Assembly (NCBI GenBank): GCA_036850595.1
Contig: CM072170.1
Coordinates: 11,128,303-11,192,302, forward strand
From: Rhyacichthys aspro
Taxonomy: Eukaryota > Chordata > Actinopteri > Gobiiformes > Rhyacichthyidae
Direction: 5' to 3'
Length of the DNA: 64,000 bases
Both the position numbers and the translations under genes were made by a program. Below the pieces are notes generated by a model, which saw only the letters and a program-made list of their open reading frames with translations, searched no databases and was not told the origin of the DNA. Position 1 is the stretch's first letter. Each line of letters begins with the position of its first letter. Below are positions 22,750 through 35,600 of this stretch, piece after piece.

Positions 22750-24600
22750 GACAACTAAATAACAAAAGGTAAACAACACCTGTCTTTACAGTCAAACATA
22801 GCACACATCAATTTGTATAAAGTGGATATTAGTTGACACAATTTTGCACAGTCTCCCCAAAGATATGAGTTTTAACGTGATAGCGAGGCCTATAAATACT
22901 TTATTTGGGCAGAAGTATGTGGATGTTTGTAATGTGGCTCCACTGCTCACAGGCCTAATAGCAAACATGACTGGGATGCCTTCACTTCTCTTTCCCATTT
23001 AGGGAGAAAATGATGTGGGCAAGTATTTTTGTGTTCAAAGTTGCTCCAGAATGTAAGGCAGCCGACCCAACATGTGTTCATTGTCCAGCAGGGGGTCATT
23101 TTGACCGGTCATGTTGGATGACCTGGCCTGTTAGCATTTTAGATCACACAGTAACTGATAAGGCTTTTCTGTAAACACTTCATATGTTACTTTTTTCCCT
23201 AAAAAACAGAATGTTGTAAATTATATGGAAATGTACAATATGTCTTTCATGAACATCCTGTGTACAATTCCTGGATTTATTGCCAAACAGCTTAAGGACA
23301 TACTTATTTTGGCATGTGAAACCTGATCAAATGTATGAAAATGCCCACCACACCTGGTAAATCGCAGAGGCTCATCTGCGCTCAATACTTAGATTATCTA
23401 TAAATAGCTGGCATTATCTGCCTTGATAAGAGGCCGAACAACTGTATCAGCTCTTCATAAATCTAAAGCGCCACACAATCCAGGGCTGTTTGAGTGACCT
23501 GGGAGTGATGCGCACACTCACATCCCTTTATTCCACAGACTTTCATGTCCACTCAGTCCTTCAGCCTGCGGTCACAGTGTCTTAGGGCGGCTCTCATTAC
23601 AGGCCACAAACTGTCCCTTTGACATCAATGCCTCTTGTGCGTCACTGAAACAGTCTCACCTGTTTGTCTCTTCTTTGACCATAAATTCTCCCAGACACCA
23701 AGAATTTTTCCCCGAAGGGTTTCTGTTTTCTTGTCCGTCTTGTGTGACCAGCTCATCAGATAAGAAGTATATGTCTCAACAGGAAATGGAGCTCTTTATT
23801 TACTACATTTAGTGTGGTCTAAACAAAGAGGACTAACATAGCCAAAATCTGTACTAAAGTAAAAAGTGTGCTACCATTTTGACCTCATTTCAAACTTTTG
23901 TTGTATGCTGACCACGTATATCCTGTGGGTGAGTTTCTTACTGACACCTAGTGTTAATTAACAACACCATCAACCATCATGTAAACCCAGCATCCTAATG
24001 AGCTTTTTGTTTTAGAGCTTAGACATAAAGGCATTCATAGTCGAGACTCTAAGAAACTGAATCGTTTGGTAAGAGTGGAAATATACCCAAGACTATTGTT
24101 TAATTCCTCCATTTGAATAAGTAGGAATGTAATCTCACGTCTACTTTCTTTGTCTTCATTAATCACATTCATTCTCGCCTTTTCCCTCTTCTGTCTTTGG
24201 CGTAATCGTTCCAACTGCAGTGTTTGTCAGCGTGCACATTTGTTGTGAGATTGCTTCCTGAAAAGCTGTGTCATCTAAGAGCACAAGTGAAGATTGAAGA
24301 AAGCCATTCGTGAGAAAAGCACTTGGCCCGCGCCGGCATGTTCTGCGTTTTTTAATCAGAGAGGAAACAGGAACTGATGTCACTAGGTCACAAACAGGAT
24401 GCTGTGATTATAACACAATGAAAATGCCCGGCCATGCTATGGAGACCCAGAGGCCAAAGAGCAGCGCCTGAGTCCTACAAGTGTGTGTTTACAGGTGAGA
24501 GTATAACTGTGACACAAAGACTGAAGCTTGAGGGGCAATAACCACACGATTAATCTTCTGGAGAGCAATATGTTTTTCTCAAGGCATTCTGGGAGCTTCT
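22750..24600. other. intergenic sequence without recognised feature
   Basis: AT-rich intergenic sequence upstream of chac1. Short open frames are present, but none is recognisable or flanked by splice signals. Confidence 0.6.
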
Positions 24601-24606
24601 TCTGTC

Positions 24607-24607
<1 letters not shown>

Positions 24608-24646
<39 letters not shown>
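24608..24646. repeat. CA/TG microsatellite
   Basis: Uninterrupted AC dinucleotide run of about 39 bp. Confidence 0.98.
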
Positions 24647-24647
<1 letters not shown>

Positions 24648-24968
24648 GCCCTGACAGGAGGATGCCTAGGTCAACAGGATGCATGTGAAGGAAAAAGCCG
24701 TCCAGTTTGTCTTCAGAGTGTTGATTGGTGCTGATTATGGGCGCTGAGAGTCACAGGATTTCTGTTAATTGGAGACAGAAGAGGGCTGTGTTTGATAAAG
24801 CGGACGATGCAAACCAAGAAGAGCAAATTGTAAAAACTGCCCGAAGGATAATGTCTTACTGTGTTACGTTGCAAAATACTCCCAGGGCTTGTTGCCATGT
24901 TGGAATTACACACTGTATTGTAATTAAAGTTCCACACCTATGGCCCAAACAATGTGGAGGTGGATATA

Positions 24969-25938
24969 CAGTGCATGGTTGCCTCCTTCCTGATTTCTTT
25001 TTATTTTTTTGCACAGTTAAATGTTTCAGATCATTAACAAATTTGAATATTAGACAAAGATATCTCATGTAAACACAAAATGCAGTTTTTAAGTGATGAT
25101 TTTATTTATTAAAGGAAAAAAGCTATCCAAATATACCTAGTCCTATGTGGAAAGGTAGTTCCCCTTTGTGAAATAATGAATTAACTATGATTAATTACAT
25201 TTTTTTGTTCAGTTTCACTAGCCACACCCAGTCCTGATTACTGCCAGACCTGTTGAATCAAGAAATCACTTAAATAGAACCTGTCTGACAAAGTCAAGTA
25301 AGCCAAAAGATCTCAAAATGCAAGACATCATTCTGCGATCCAAAGAAATTCAGGAACAGATGAGAAACAAAGTAATTGATATCTATCAGTCTGGAAAGGG
25401 TTACAGAGCCATTTCTAAAGCTTTGGGACTCCATCCAGACACGGTGAGAGCCATTATCCACAAATAGAGAAAATGGTGAACTTTCCCAGGAGTGGCCAGC
25501 CTACCAAAATTACCCAAGAGCGCAGCAGTGACTCACCCAAGAGGTCACAAAAGAACCCACGACATCTAAAGAACTGAGAATTGAGATGCTGTGGCATGAC
25601 CTTAAAAAGGCAGTTCATGCTCAAAAATCCACCAATGTTGCTGAATTAAACCAATTCTGCAAAGAAGAATGGGCCAAATTCCAATGTAAAAGAGTCATTG
25701 CCAATTATCGCCAACATCTGATTGTAGTTATTGCTGCTGAGGGTGGCACAACCAGTTATTAGGTTTAGGGGCAACTACTCTTTTACATGGGGTTAGGTAG
25801 GTTTGGATAACTTTTTTTCTCTTAATAAATAAAATCATCACTTAAAAAACAAATGTTGATGATCTGAAACATTTAAGTGTGATAAACAAAAAATAAATAA
25901 CAAATCTCGAAAAAGGGAACCACTTTTTCATGGCACTG
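24969..25938 (+). mobile_element. Tc1-like transposon, internally deleted
   Basis: A 970-bp element bounded by CAGTG and CACTG ends next to TA dinucleotides (24967-24968 and 25939-25940), the target site of Tc1/mariner. The terminal inverted repeats are long and imperfect: both ends carry TTTCAGATCATNAACAAAT- and AAGTGATGATTTTATTTATT-type blocks in opposite orientation. Inside, about 25318-25500 reads as the N-terminal helix-turn-helix of a Tc1-like transposase (RSKEIQEQMRNKVIDIYQ, GYRAISKALGL). About 25583-25761 reads as its C-terminus (EMLWHDLKKAVHA, GGTTSY). The central catalytic DDE region is missing and frames are broken, so the copy is dead. Confidence 0.92.
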
Positions 25939-26216
25939 TAGTATTGAGCCCATGTAATAATCGTACATAATCATAATATTTTTACCAGAACATAGTTTTT
26001 TAAGCACAAAACACAGTACTTGGGCGTTGTTGTGCGCTGTGCGCAGCCAGCAGCCAATCACTTTCTTGGACCTTGCCAGGATGTCATCATTTTCATCAGT
26101 TTCCGCGGAAACACAATATTGGCCTGATTCAATGCTGATTCATGCAGTGAGAATAGAATCTTTTTGTTTTGGGAGGAGTTGCCGTGATGAGAGGTGATGA
26201 GGACACAGGTTTGTTT

Positions 26217-26878
26217 TAGGGCTGGTAAAATTAGCGTTAACTTTTTGTGTAAATTTTTTCTTTTTTTTTGCGTTAAAAAAAAGAAAACGCAATTGTTAAT
26301 TTGACGTAACACCCACTCCACACTGCAGCACCTCATTTCTGTTTCCTGTGGCTATTTTTTTTTTGCACACTAGAGTTAACGATGGAAAACAAAAAAGACA
26401 TGCTGCTAAATGGACAATTGTGCTTTAAGAGATTACGGATGGTTCCCTGGAAAAGACTAAAGTAATATGCGTGAATTGCAAAAAAGATTTAAATATTCTG
26501 TAAGGTTTGCACAAATTGACATTTCAAATAGTCAAAGTTCTGAACCACAAAGTGAATGTATTGGTAATGCACTTTATTGCACTGTATTTTATAAGGTTTG
26601 TCATCTAAATTATTTTTAAGTTATTTGTCAAAATATTTTTGCATTTATAGACTCAGTTTTGAAGTCTGAACAATCTAAAATTATATAATAATAATTATAT
26701 AATAATTATATAATACTTTTCTATGTAAAACTTCTTATACAAAAGTTATTCAAGATTCAAAATAAAGTTAATTACCTTCTGTTAAATTGAAGTCAGTGTG
26801 TTTTTTTAAAAGTTGACAAGTAATTTCAGCCAGATTTGCGATAAATTAGTTAATTTCTTTTATCGATTCACATCCCTT
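26217..26878 (+). mobile_element. hAT-like element with BED zinc-finger relic
   Basis: A 662-bp element starting TAGGGCTGGTAAAATTAG and ending with the imperfect inverse (ACATCCCTT). It is flanked by exact 8-bp direct copies of GTTTGTTT (26209-26216 and 26879-26886). Around 26438-26488 one frame reads DGSLEKTKVICVNCKK, the start of a BED-type zinc finger as in hAT transposases. Stops follow at once, and the rest is AT-rich non-coding sequence. It is a non-autonomous derivative that kept a scrap of the transposase 5' end. Confidence 0.75.
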
Positions 26879-26899
26879 GTTTGTTTACATTCACTTGGA

Positions 26900-28500
26900 T
26901 ATCCTGCACAATCTGCCTTTTAATATGAGTTATTATAGTGACCTCCATTAATTCCAAAACCGTTAGTACAAGACAGACGTTAAGGTTGATCAGCCCAGTC
27001 AGATTTTGGAAAATACACATCTATTTTATTTATGGCGATCCACTAGCTCCCATCTGGTTCCCCACCCCTCTGGTGACGGCCCCAGTGCCAGGTCTTCTCC
27101 TGAGCTTTGTTTGCTGGGGTGGGTGGTACAAAACCCAGGCTTTTGAAATATTGCCCTTAACCCTGAAGGGGAGGCGGGCAGTTGGGGTGCGTAGAAGTAC
27201 TCAGGAGTGTTTTTTATTGGGAGGGGATGTGCGCGCGGATACAGGGCGAGAGGCCTGGCATATGCTGCTGTTTTTATGGCACCGCACACTCCTTGCTTCC
27301 CCCCACGGCATCTGTTTGGTTGGTGTGTGTATTTATGTGTGTGTGTGTGTGTGGAAGACGCGTGTGTGCAAGCATTATGAGGAGTGGGGGGGCGTTCCCC
27401 TTTGCCCTGCGCCTCGCTTTGTTTCGCCATTTCCAGCTCGAGGGGGTGGTATCCGTGGAAACAGATTTGAATTTCAAGCCAATTTGAGGGCCTGAGAGAG
27501 AGGAAAAAAAAGAAGCTGGGTGGGTGTGAGCCAGGCAGTTTTCCAGGAATTACTTGTAGTGATGCTACAGTCAGAGGGCCTTGTGTTTCCACCTGATGTA
27601 AAAGTATAAGAGCATCTGGATTTGATATTAATATAATGTTATGCATCTAGACTTTGCGTTTGCTAGTTCTGCTTAAAGAAATGAATCAAATTATACCTAG
27701 ATTTGCTTTGTAACCCGGCTTTGAAGTTATGTTTTTAAATGTATTGTTTATTAGTTAGAAAGGCTTTAGATAAGTGTTGCCCAAAAAAGAAATGATTTGA
27801 TCTAAAAAAAAAGCTCTGGATTGGATTTCAGAGCTAAGCTGATCTCAAAACAACTTTCCGTAATCTAGTCCAGGCTTAAAGACATACTATGCTGGATTTT
27901 TAGGCTATTGTTTGTACACAAATCTGACCCCGTGCCCCTTCCTCTCTTTTAGTGCTCACCATTAAAGGTCAAATCCGGGTTTAATCTGGTTTTTGGATGA
28001 ACTCTAGCCACCTGTCAGGTTTTCTTAAGTAGTATTTGTCATTTTTAGGTGAACTATGATTTTCTGAGAGCTACACACTCAGAAGGAAAGATGGGAATTT
28101 TGTGGTTTTAAGCTTTTGGGTCTTTTACCTTAAAACATACAGCTATTATAGGCCAGATCGACTGGTGAGAAACTATTAAGTGTGTGAGTGAGCGATCCAG
28201 AGACTAATTACTTTACAAACTCTTTACCTGTAATAAATGCCCCTTTCCACTCTCAACTGAGCCACTGTTTTTTGCCACAATTTTTTAACCTATTATTGGT
28301 AAGCTTGTACCTCATTACAGCACTAAGTGTATGCAAAACACATCATTTTAGCTTAAACCTCGCTTCTATTCGACAGATGGAAATAAATATAGTGCAGTTA
28401 CTCACAGATCAAAAATAAATACAAGACACGTGTCCGTCGTTTGTACTCACTTTCATTAATTAGAAACACCTCAAAAATAATTTTCTTTACTGACATCACA
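26900..28500. other. chac1-dll4 intergenic stretch, GC-rich middle
   Basis: 27040-27540 is GC-richer, with a short TG repeat near 27340, and is open in several frames on both strands. No frame resembles a known protein. The rest is AT-rich. Confidence 0.5.
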
Positions 28501-29611
28501 TTAAAAACAGTTTCCAAGAAGTTTATTCTTCAGAGGTTTGGTCCTTATAAATATGCATTATATACAAAATAATATTATAAAACATATAAAGAGGAGTGTG
28601 TCATATTTAAATTAAACTCTGGAAATAATCATTTAAAAAATTACATTATTGGTTCTGTATTTTTGAGATTCATTATAGGCAGGCAGTGGTGTGACAGTCT
28701 CTTCTCCTTTGTGTGGAGTCTTTTTCTCACTCGGGTTGCATAAATACACTCTCTATGCACACTTCTCTCTTGGATCTCGCTGGCACGGCACTGAGTATTG
28801 CGCTCCTGTGGTTTCCTTTTCAAATCCCTGCTGATTAAAACCTATTTCCACCCGCACTCTTTTTCTTTTTTTTTCCTCTAGTGCAAATGATCCAAGATTC
28901 GACAAGGGCACGAATTTCTCAATCAATCCCCCTCTCTTTTTTAAGGCTTCTAGTGAGTTTGGGCTGCATACAATCTTCACCGTTGCATGTTTAAAGTCCA
29001 ACCGGTCTTTTTGATTGACAGTTGAAGATTCGTTTTTTTCAGACATTCATCGTCCTCGGCGTCCGTGAGGTCGGATTGTGATGGCGGGTGAGTTCGCTCG
29101 TCTCGACCCTGAGTTTTGCATAGCAGGCGAAGCTGGCAGTAGTGAGTGTGGACGGACAGCGGATTGAGAAGGGGGTCAAATCTTAGGCACCTTAATTATT
29201 GATTGGTTGGCTGTAAAAAGTCATGATTATCGCACAAGGCCGTGTCAGATACGAGGGGTGACGTCCCACCTTCACCTCCTTTCACTGTCCAGGATGGCTG
29301 ACTTTTTTATTTCTTTTATAAATTAATGATTCTGCTGATGCTCTATCAGTCTCTTTTTTTAAACCATTGTCAAAGAGGTCCTTCACTGTACAGGTTTTTG
29401 CATACAAACACTCGGTCAACATAAAGTCTCTCAGTCTGCAGAGCGGAGTTTTCCTCTCCTCTCCAGTTCTCAAGTGTTCCAGAGCAGCAGTGGACATCGA
29501 AAACTATCTCCCGTCTCTTCTCAGCATTTTGTAAACAAACCAGAATGTTCATATTCTGCCTCGATTGTGTCTCTCCTCGGAGTTCCTTTGCGTTCCGACC
29601 CCTCACACGGA
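28500..29611 (-). other. dll4: dll4 3' untranslated region (inferred end)
   Basis: About 1.1 kb after the stop. The end is set by a minus-strand AATAAA (TTTATT at 28522-28527). No coding signal. Confidence 0.55.
28522..28527 (-). terminator. dll4: polyadenylation signal AATAAA (dll4)
   Basis: Minus-strand AATAAA about 1.08 kb past the dll4 stop. Other AATAAA-like sequences exist nearer the stop (around 29306), so the choice is tentative. Confidence 0.4.
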
Positions 29612-29617
29612 TTATAC
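29612..29617 (-). CDS. dll4: dll4 exon 11, Val-stop (end of the PDZ motif)
   Basis: After acceptor CTCATAG the next codons are GTA TAA. They supply the final valine of the ATEV PDZ-binding motif shared by vertebrate Delta proteins. Only two codons of this exon are coding; the rest is 3' untranslated. Confidence 0.88.
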   Translation of the reverse strand, partial: V

Positions 29618-32600
29618 CTATGAGAAAAAGGAAAGAATCAGACGTGAGACTACTGTTGTTTTATTTTGTTTGGAAATAAACTGAAATCAATTTCCTTGAA
29701 TGCCACAGCAGTAAAACATAGCACCGTTGAGACTTATCAGAGCCAAACATATGCACAGACTCGCTCTAAGTTCATTACGAAGCCAAGATAAAGAATAGCT
29801 GTAGTAATTTATGAAACCCAAAATTGCAGTTTACTTTTTTCCAAACAAACAACATTGTCCTGTGCCATAAATGTAAGTCAGATTGTGAGGGATAATGCAC
29901 CTGGGACAACGCAAACTATTTGGAAATGGAGGAAAGGCTTATAAAGATTCTTTGGCTTACCTCGGTTGCTATGACGCATTCCCTCCTCTCCTCTGCTATA
30001 ACGAATACCGACTGGTACATGGAGTCTCTTGAGGAACATATCGTTGATATCCTACACTCTGGCTTTTCACTGCAAACACAAATCACATTTTATGTTTACA
30101 CAAACTCAAAGCACATGGCACAACTATGCATCAGACGTATACATCCATGAGAGACGCACAAGCATTTTATGAGCAAATGTGGGAAGTGAAGTATTGTTTA
30201 CCAGGTTGAAATGATTCGGTTAATTATGAGTTTAAACAGCAGACGCAACATGAGAGCAGCCATTAACACTCAGCAGGCCTCCATATGCAGCACATATACA
30301 CTACAAACAGACTTGCTACACATGCATTATTAGCACAAATTTGTAGTGAATGTTTTCCTTACCTGTACATTCTACTCTTTTTGTCTTCTAAACACTTGTC
30401 ATATATTATACTTTTATCTTCTTGTGACTTTTCATCCTTAAACTCCTTTGACTTTGAGTTGTATGAGTCCAAGTGATAGTTTTTATGAATAAAGTTTGAT
30501 TTTTCGGAATCGCAGTCCACTTCAAGACCGAGTTTATGGTTCGTGTTTTTAAGCTGCGACGCCGGTATCAGGTTATCCCTCTGAACGTTGGACATGTTGT
30601 TCATAGTCTCTGTATCGTCCCGTTCCCTTTGGCTGTGTCTGTGAATGTGCCTCAGGGCCAGGCCCACCATACACAACAGCACCAGCAGAGCCACCAGCCC
30701 GATGGCCAGAGAAACTGCCGCCCACTGGAAGCCCCCTTGGTTTGGCGACGACGTTAAAGCGGCGAAGAACTCGCAGCGAGGTCCGGTCACTCCCGACGGG
30801 CAGATGCAGGTGGGTGGGGGATTACCTGGTCCGCCGCCGCCGCTGCAAACACCACCGTTTAGGCAGGGCTGAAGAGAGCATTCGTCTACGATTCTGTCGC
30901 AGTTGCGTCCGGTGTAGCCCGGAGGACAGGCGCAGCTGTAGTCGCTGATACGGTCCAAGCAGGTACCGCCGTTGAGGCAGGGGTTGCCAGCGCATTCGTT
31001 TATGTTGATCTCACAGCGAAGACCGACGAAGCCTGCGCGGCAGCTGCACACACGCACGCCGCCATGGATCAGACACTGCCCGCCTGCAGAGGAGTGAAGA
31101 GAGAGAAGTTAGCTTTGTTAGAATTTCACGTCTTTATTAAACAATGTCTAGGGAGAGAAAAAACAAAAGATAGCACAGTGATTCTCCAACTTTCCACTAT
31201 GTTTTTTCAGTTTAAAGGACAGCCTTTTTTATTATTTCTGTCAAAAATAAACGTTCTGAGACTGTGAGTCTGTGTACCATTACACTAGTAGCACAGCCTG
31301 TGGTCCTTGTACCACAGTTTGAGAACCACATGTAACTGGAAGAGTGGTTTGTTTCTACCACTATTTTTTAAGACATGCATTAAAGCAACTTGAATCTGTA
31401 AAACAAAAACTACTTTTCTTCAAGGCCTCTTTCTGCAAAGATTAAAACACACAGGACACTTTATTTTAAATATATCTATGCCAGTGGTGAGCTGTTTCTT
31501 TTATGTTGTAGCCTGTTTCCAGACACAACAACAATAAAAATGGTCCTGAGATTACTTTTATTAGAAAAAAACATACTAAGGTCCTAATCTCAATGACTTC
31601 AGAGATGTTTGTTAGCACACATAGCAGGCATGAGCATTTTTCACACTGTAGCGTGACTTTATCGTTGGGCATTGTTCACCCAACACAGAACAACCCCAAA
31701 GCCCTCAATGTTTACAAAAAGACAGAAATCGAGCTATGCTGAATATTTATCCACTTCTTTATCCACAGTGGTGTGAGCTGTGGTGATATTTACAAGGCGC
31801 TGAGCTCTGAGCTGCTGAGTGTTTATATACAGAGGACAATAGACACCAAGTTCCCACCAATTCCTGTTGTTGCACAGTGCTTCCAGTTGCAGGAATTCTA
31901 CGGGGGGGAGAAGCGGCGCAAGGGGAAGTTCAAAAAAGAGGGGACAAAGAGAAGAAGGAACAGTGTACCATTAGCGCAGGGAAGCGACGTGCACTTGTCC
32001 ACTTTCTTCTCACAGTTGAGGCCGGTGTAGCCGCGGGGACACTCGCAAAGGTAGCTGCGGCCATTGTCCTTCTCCCAGCATCTGCCGCTGTGGAAGCACG
32101 GGGAGTCGGCGCATGTCAGGACGCTGTGCTCACAGTGGGTGCCTTCGAAACCTTGGGGACACGTGCACATGTAGCCGTTCTCCAGATTCTGACAGGACAA
32201 AGGAAAGTTAGTCAGACATTATAATGAAATGACATTGTAAGAGAATGCCGTTTCCTACTTACTGTGCAGATTCCCCCATTCCTGCAGGGGTTGCTGTCAC
32301 ATTCTTGCATCTCCAGCTCACAGTTGACCCCTGTGAAACCTGGCAGGCATGTGCACGTATAGCTGCCCTGGCCCGTGTTCATGCAGGTGGCACCATTGAC
32401 ACAGGGATGGTGGTGAGTGCAGAAGTTCAGGTCTAGGGGACACAAGAGTATTTGTTTACAGGGAGCCTCCAGGGGTTAAAAAAAAAAGTATCCCCGGATG
32501 TGTATGAATGAATGGCTACATGTCGGAGGAAACCTAATTTGCTAATGCTTTCAGATGCAGACAGTGTAAAGTGTAAGTAATCTGAGTACAGGGGTTTGGA

Positions 32601-35600
32601 AAAAAGGGAAGAGCAGCAGTGGTCCAGCAGTGGTGGTTTACCTTGGTCACATAATAGGCCTCCCCAGCCCTCCTGACAGTTGCACTGCCACGGCAGCTGG
32701 CAGGTACCGTGCTTACAGGCCGGGTATTTCTTACACTCGTCGCAGAACGTGCCCTGCCAGCCATCTCTGCACCTGGAAACATAAACAATAAGTTGTTAGA
32801 TTAATAACTCTATTAACTATCATTCTACTTTAATGGTTCATGACCAGGATCTATATCAATTTCATTTAAAAGTGCAATGAGTCAGTCAAGCAAAAATGTT
32901 ATCAATTATTTGTTAAAGAGTAATGAAATCTATAATCTATCAAGACACAGACAACTCTTCATTGTTATATTAAAAGTTCATATAAATCCATCTGAGCTTT
33001 CTATAAAACTGAGGTAATGTCATATATCACAATGAACTGTCTTCCATCTTGGAAAAGAAGCGACGTGAGGTCATACTAAACCCTTTTCCCTTGACTTTAC
33101 TTAATGCATACATGAAACATATGTCCCCATTAAAAATAGGAGGTCAAGCTGAAGTCAATGAAGATACCTACATGAAGATAAGAATGTGTGTCATATGAAA
33201 GTATTATTTATAAATATGAAGGTTTTTGGCCACGAGCCAACTATAAAAGCAACTTTTTTCTCTGGTTTCCCATGAATACCCATTTTTGAAAAAGTGAAGT
33301 ATGCAGTGCTCTACGTCGTTGAGCCTCAAGATTACTGGAATTAGGATGCACAGACGCACGAGAAGGCCTTAAAGCTCCATTTTGAGTCCGTTTTAGTGGC
33401 GCGAGTGATAGATTTGTGTCTAAAAGAGGATGAGATAGGATTCAGGAGGAATTTCTCACAACGAGCCTGTGAGTGTGTGTGAACGAGCGAGAGAAGGAGA
33501 GGCTGGTGACAAGAAGGGAACATGGGAAGCAGAGAAAGCCAGTGAGTGATGGAGTGAGGGAAGCAAGGGAATGTTGGGGTTTGGGATTTAACTCCAGTCT
33601 CACTACATGATGGAAACTCCTGTAATAATATCAAATCTGAATGTAAAAAAGCTGTTATTTTCTTCTTATAGTAAGTAGCTTAATACAAACACTATTGGTT
33701 AAGGAAGCGCAGCTGTTAATGACAATAGATGTCAGCCACAGCAGCTCACACTGTTCCATATGTGTTACTTCCTTAACAAAAGCCAAGCCTTATTTCATCA
33801 CCTGATCATTTTTAATACTTACACACACTCGCCAGGTTTGGAGCAGTTTCCATTCCTCTCGCTGCAGCCTTCCAGACAGATAGCTAAAGGAAAAGCACAC
33901 AGATATCAATACAGACTACAGCTGTTTCCGTGCATTTTATTGAAAGAATGAATACAGTGAAAAGAATAGGAGCAAAATGTAAAATGCTGCAAACTACCAC
34001 ATTAAACTTTGTTAGCCTGTGTGTAGCCTACATCCTGTGGGTCAAGCTAGTAAATAAAAATCTTATAAAAGGCCAGAAATATTATAAATTGACTTGGCTG
34101 TTATTGAGTAGGGTTTTTCTGTGTACTCTTTTAACACCTGTAACCTTTTATTGCAAAACAGGTCACAATGTTAGCATCTTAAATGTATTTCAAAGTTGGA
34201 TAAAAGTTAGCAAATTTGTCCCCCAGTGCTAGAATGTAACATGTAGCCTAACTGCACAGGCTTTTGTTTTTTACTGTAACACTGTAAAAGTCACAAATAG
34301 CTAACCTGAAACTATTCGGGGCTAGCTTTTCCCCCTGAAGCCTCCATCTGAGCTGACCTGTCATCCACACCCGCAGCTGCAGCGGCTCTGTCGGGTTTGG
34401 AGGCTTGTCCAGTTTTAAAGTGGACCGTCTTGGGTGACACTGATTCGCGGGACCACATTTCAGACCACTGACGGTAAGCGGCCGGTTTAGTGGCGAACAG
34501 ATGCTTGCTCTCAATAGCAGACAGCTGTCACTATTGTTGTTTGCGGTCGGCGAGAAGCATATTTGCAGCTGCCACTCCCGCCACCACCAACAATGGTGGG
34601 GACTGAGCATTGGTGGCGCGTGGCGGATAATAATGCCGCGATTAACCTTGGCGCGTGCAGTCGCCATGGCAGTGGCCCGCGCTCCGCCTGCTCGGGAGCG
34701 CGCTGCCACGGATTAGGTTACCGGGCGCGCGATTTACACTACTCTTTCCCAGTATGCAGGTAGTAGACATACATTAAGTAAAAAAGTGTCGTGTAAGATT
34801 ATATAAACCCCGTGTATGAAGAGTTTATCTAATAGAAGCAAGTTTATTCATCTTTTCTAGCATACAAAGTCTTCACTTCATTACCCAGCATACGCTTTCT
34901 GGACAGGTGCGTTTAAAGACCCCAGGTAGAAAGTATGCTACCAACTTAAAGTACTAACTGTATGCGGTTAGGTTTTACAAAGGATAATGCAAACGATGGT
35001 TTATTGTCAATAGGAGCTTAAGACTCTCTAAAGTCCCAATAATCCAAATATTATATCTAAAAATATGACACTTGAAGCTTAGTGCCCTAGCTAATTGCCT
35101 AATATGCCTATCCCAGTGCAACACAGCTGCATTCTCCTTCAAGTAGGATTATCAACAAAGAGTGATTATTCCTTTTATTGCCATAATGTTGTGATGTTTT
35201 ATCTTCAATATCTACTGGGGTTTCATAATGATAAATCTACATATTTTGTGGTAACTGTTTGGATCCACTGTTTGGGAGAGGCATTGCTAAAAAGGAATGT
35301 AAGCTAGCAAGAGGCCCAGTTTTGGCAATGCAATTCAATGTATGGGACTCGCACCGAAAAGGGGAAATTATAGTGTCTGAAAGAAGCCCAATTTATCTTT
35401 CTCCTGTATATTTTCTGTAGTCAGTGGCGATTGATGTGTGTGTAATTGCAACACGTGAGCCCATCTGGTTAGAATTTGGCGCCACAGTCGAAATAGCACA
35501 TGCCAATTTCTCTTTCACCACCAAGTGACATGGATGACAGATCCGCTGTCACCCATGTGGTCACATATTCAGCACATGGTAACTATTATGGTGCCTCTTT

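Noticed and set aside
22545..22754. 69-codon minus-strand frame upstream of chac1
   Set aside because: Lies in the presumed promoter region across the CARE pair; no similarity recognised and not part of the chac1 frame.
31290..31345. ACCACAGTTTGAGAACCAC, similar to a hAT repeat end
   Set aside because: Too short, and no partner end was found within the dll4 intron.
34248..34709. 153-codon minus-strand frame in dll4 intron 4
   Set aside because: Explained by the CpG-rich island; it sits inside an intron and resembles nothing.
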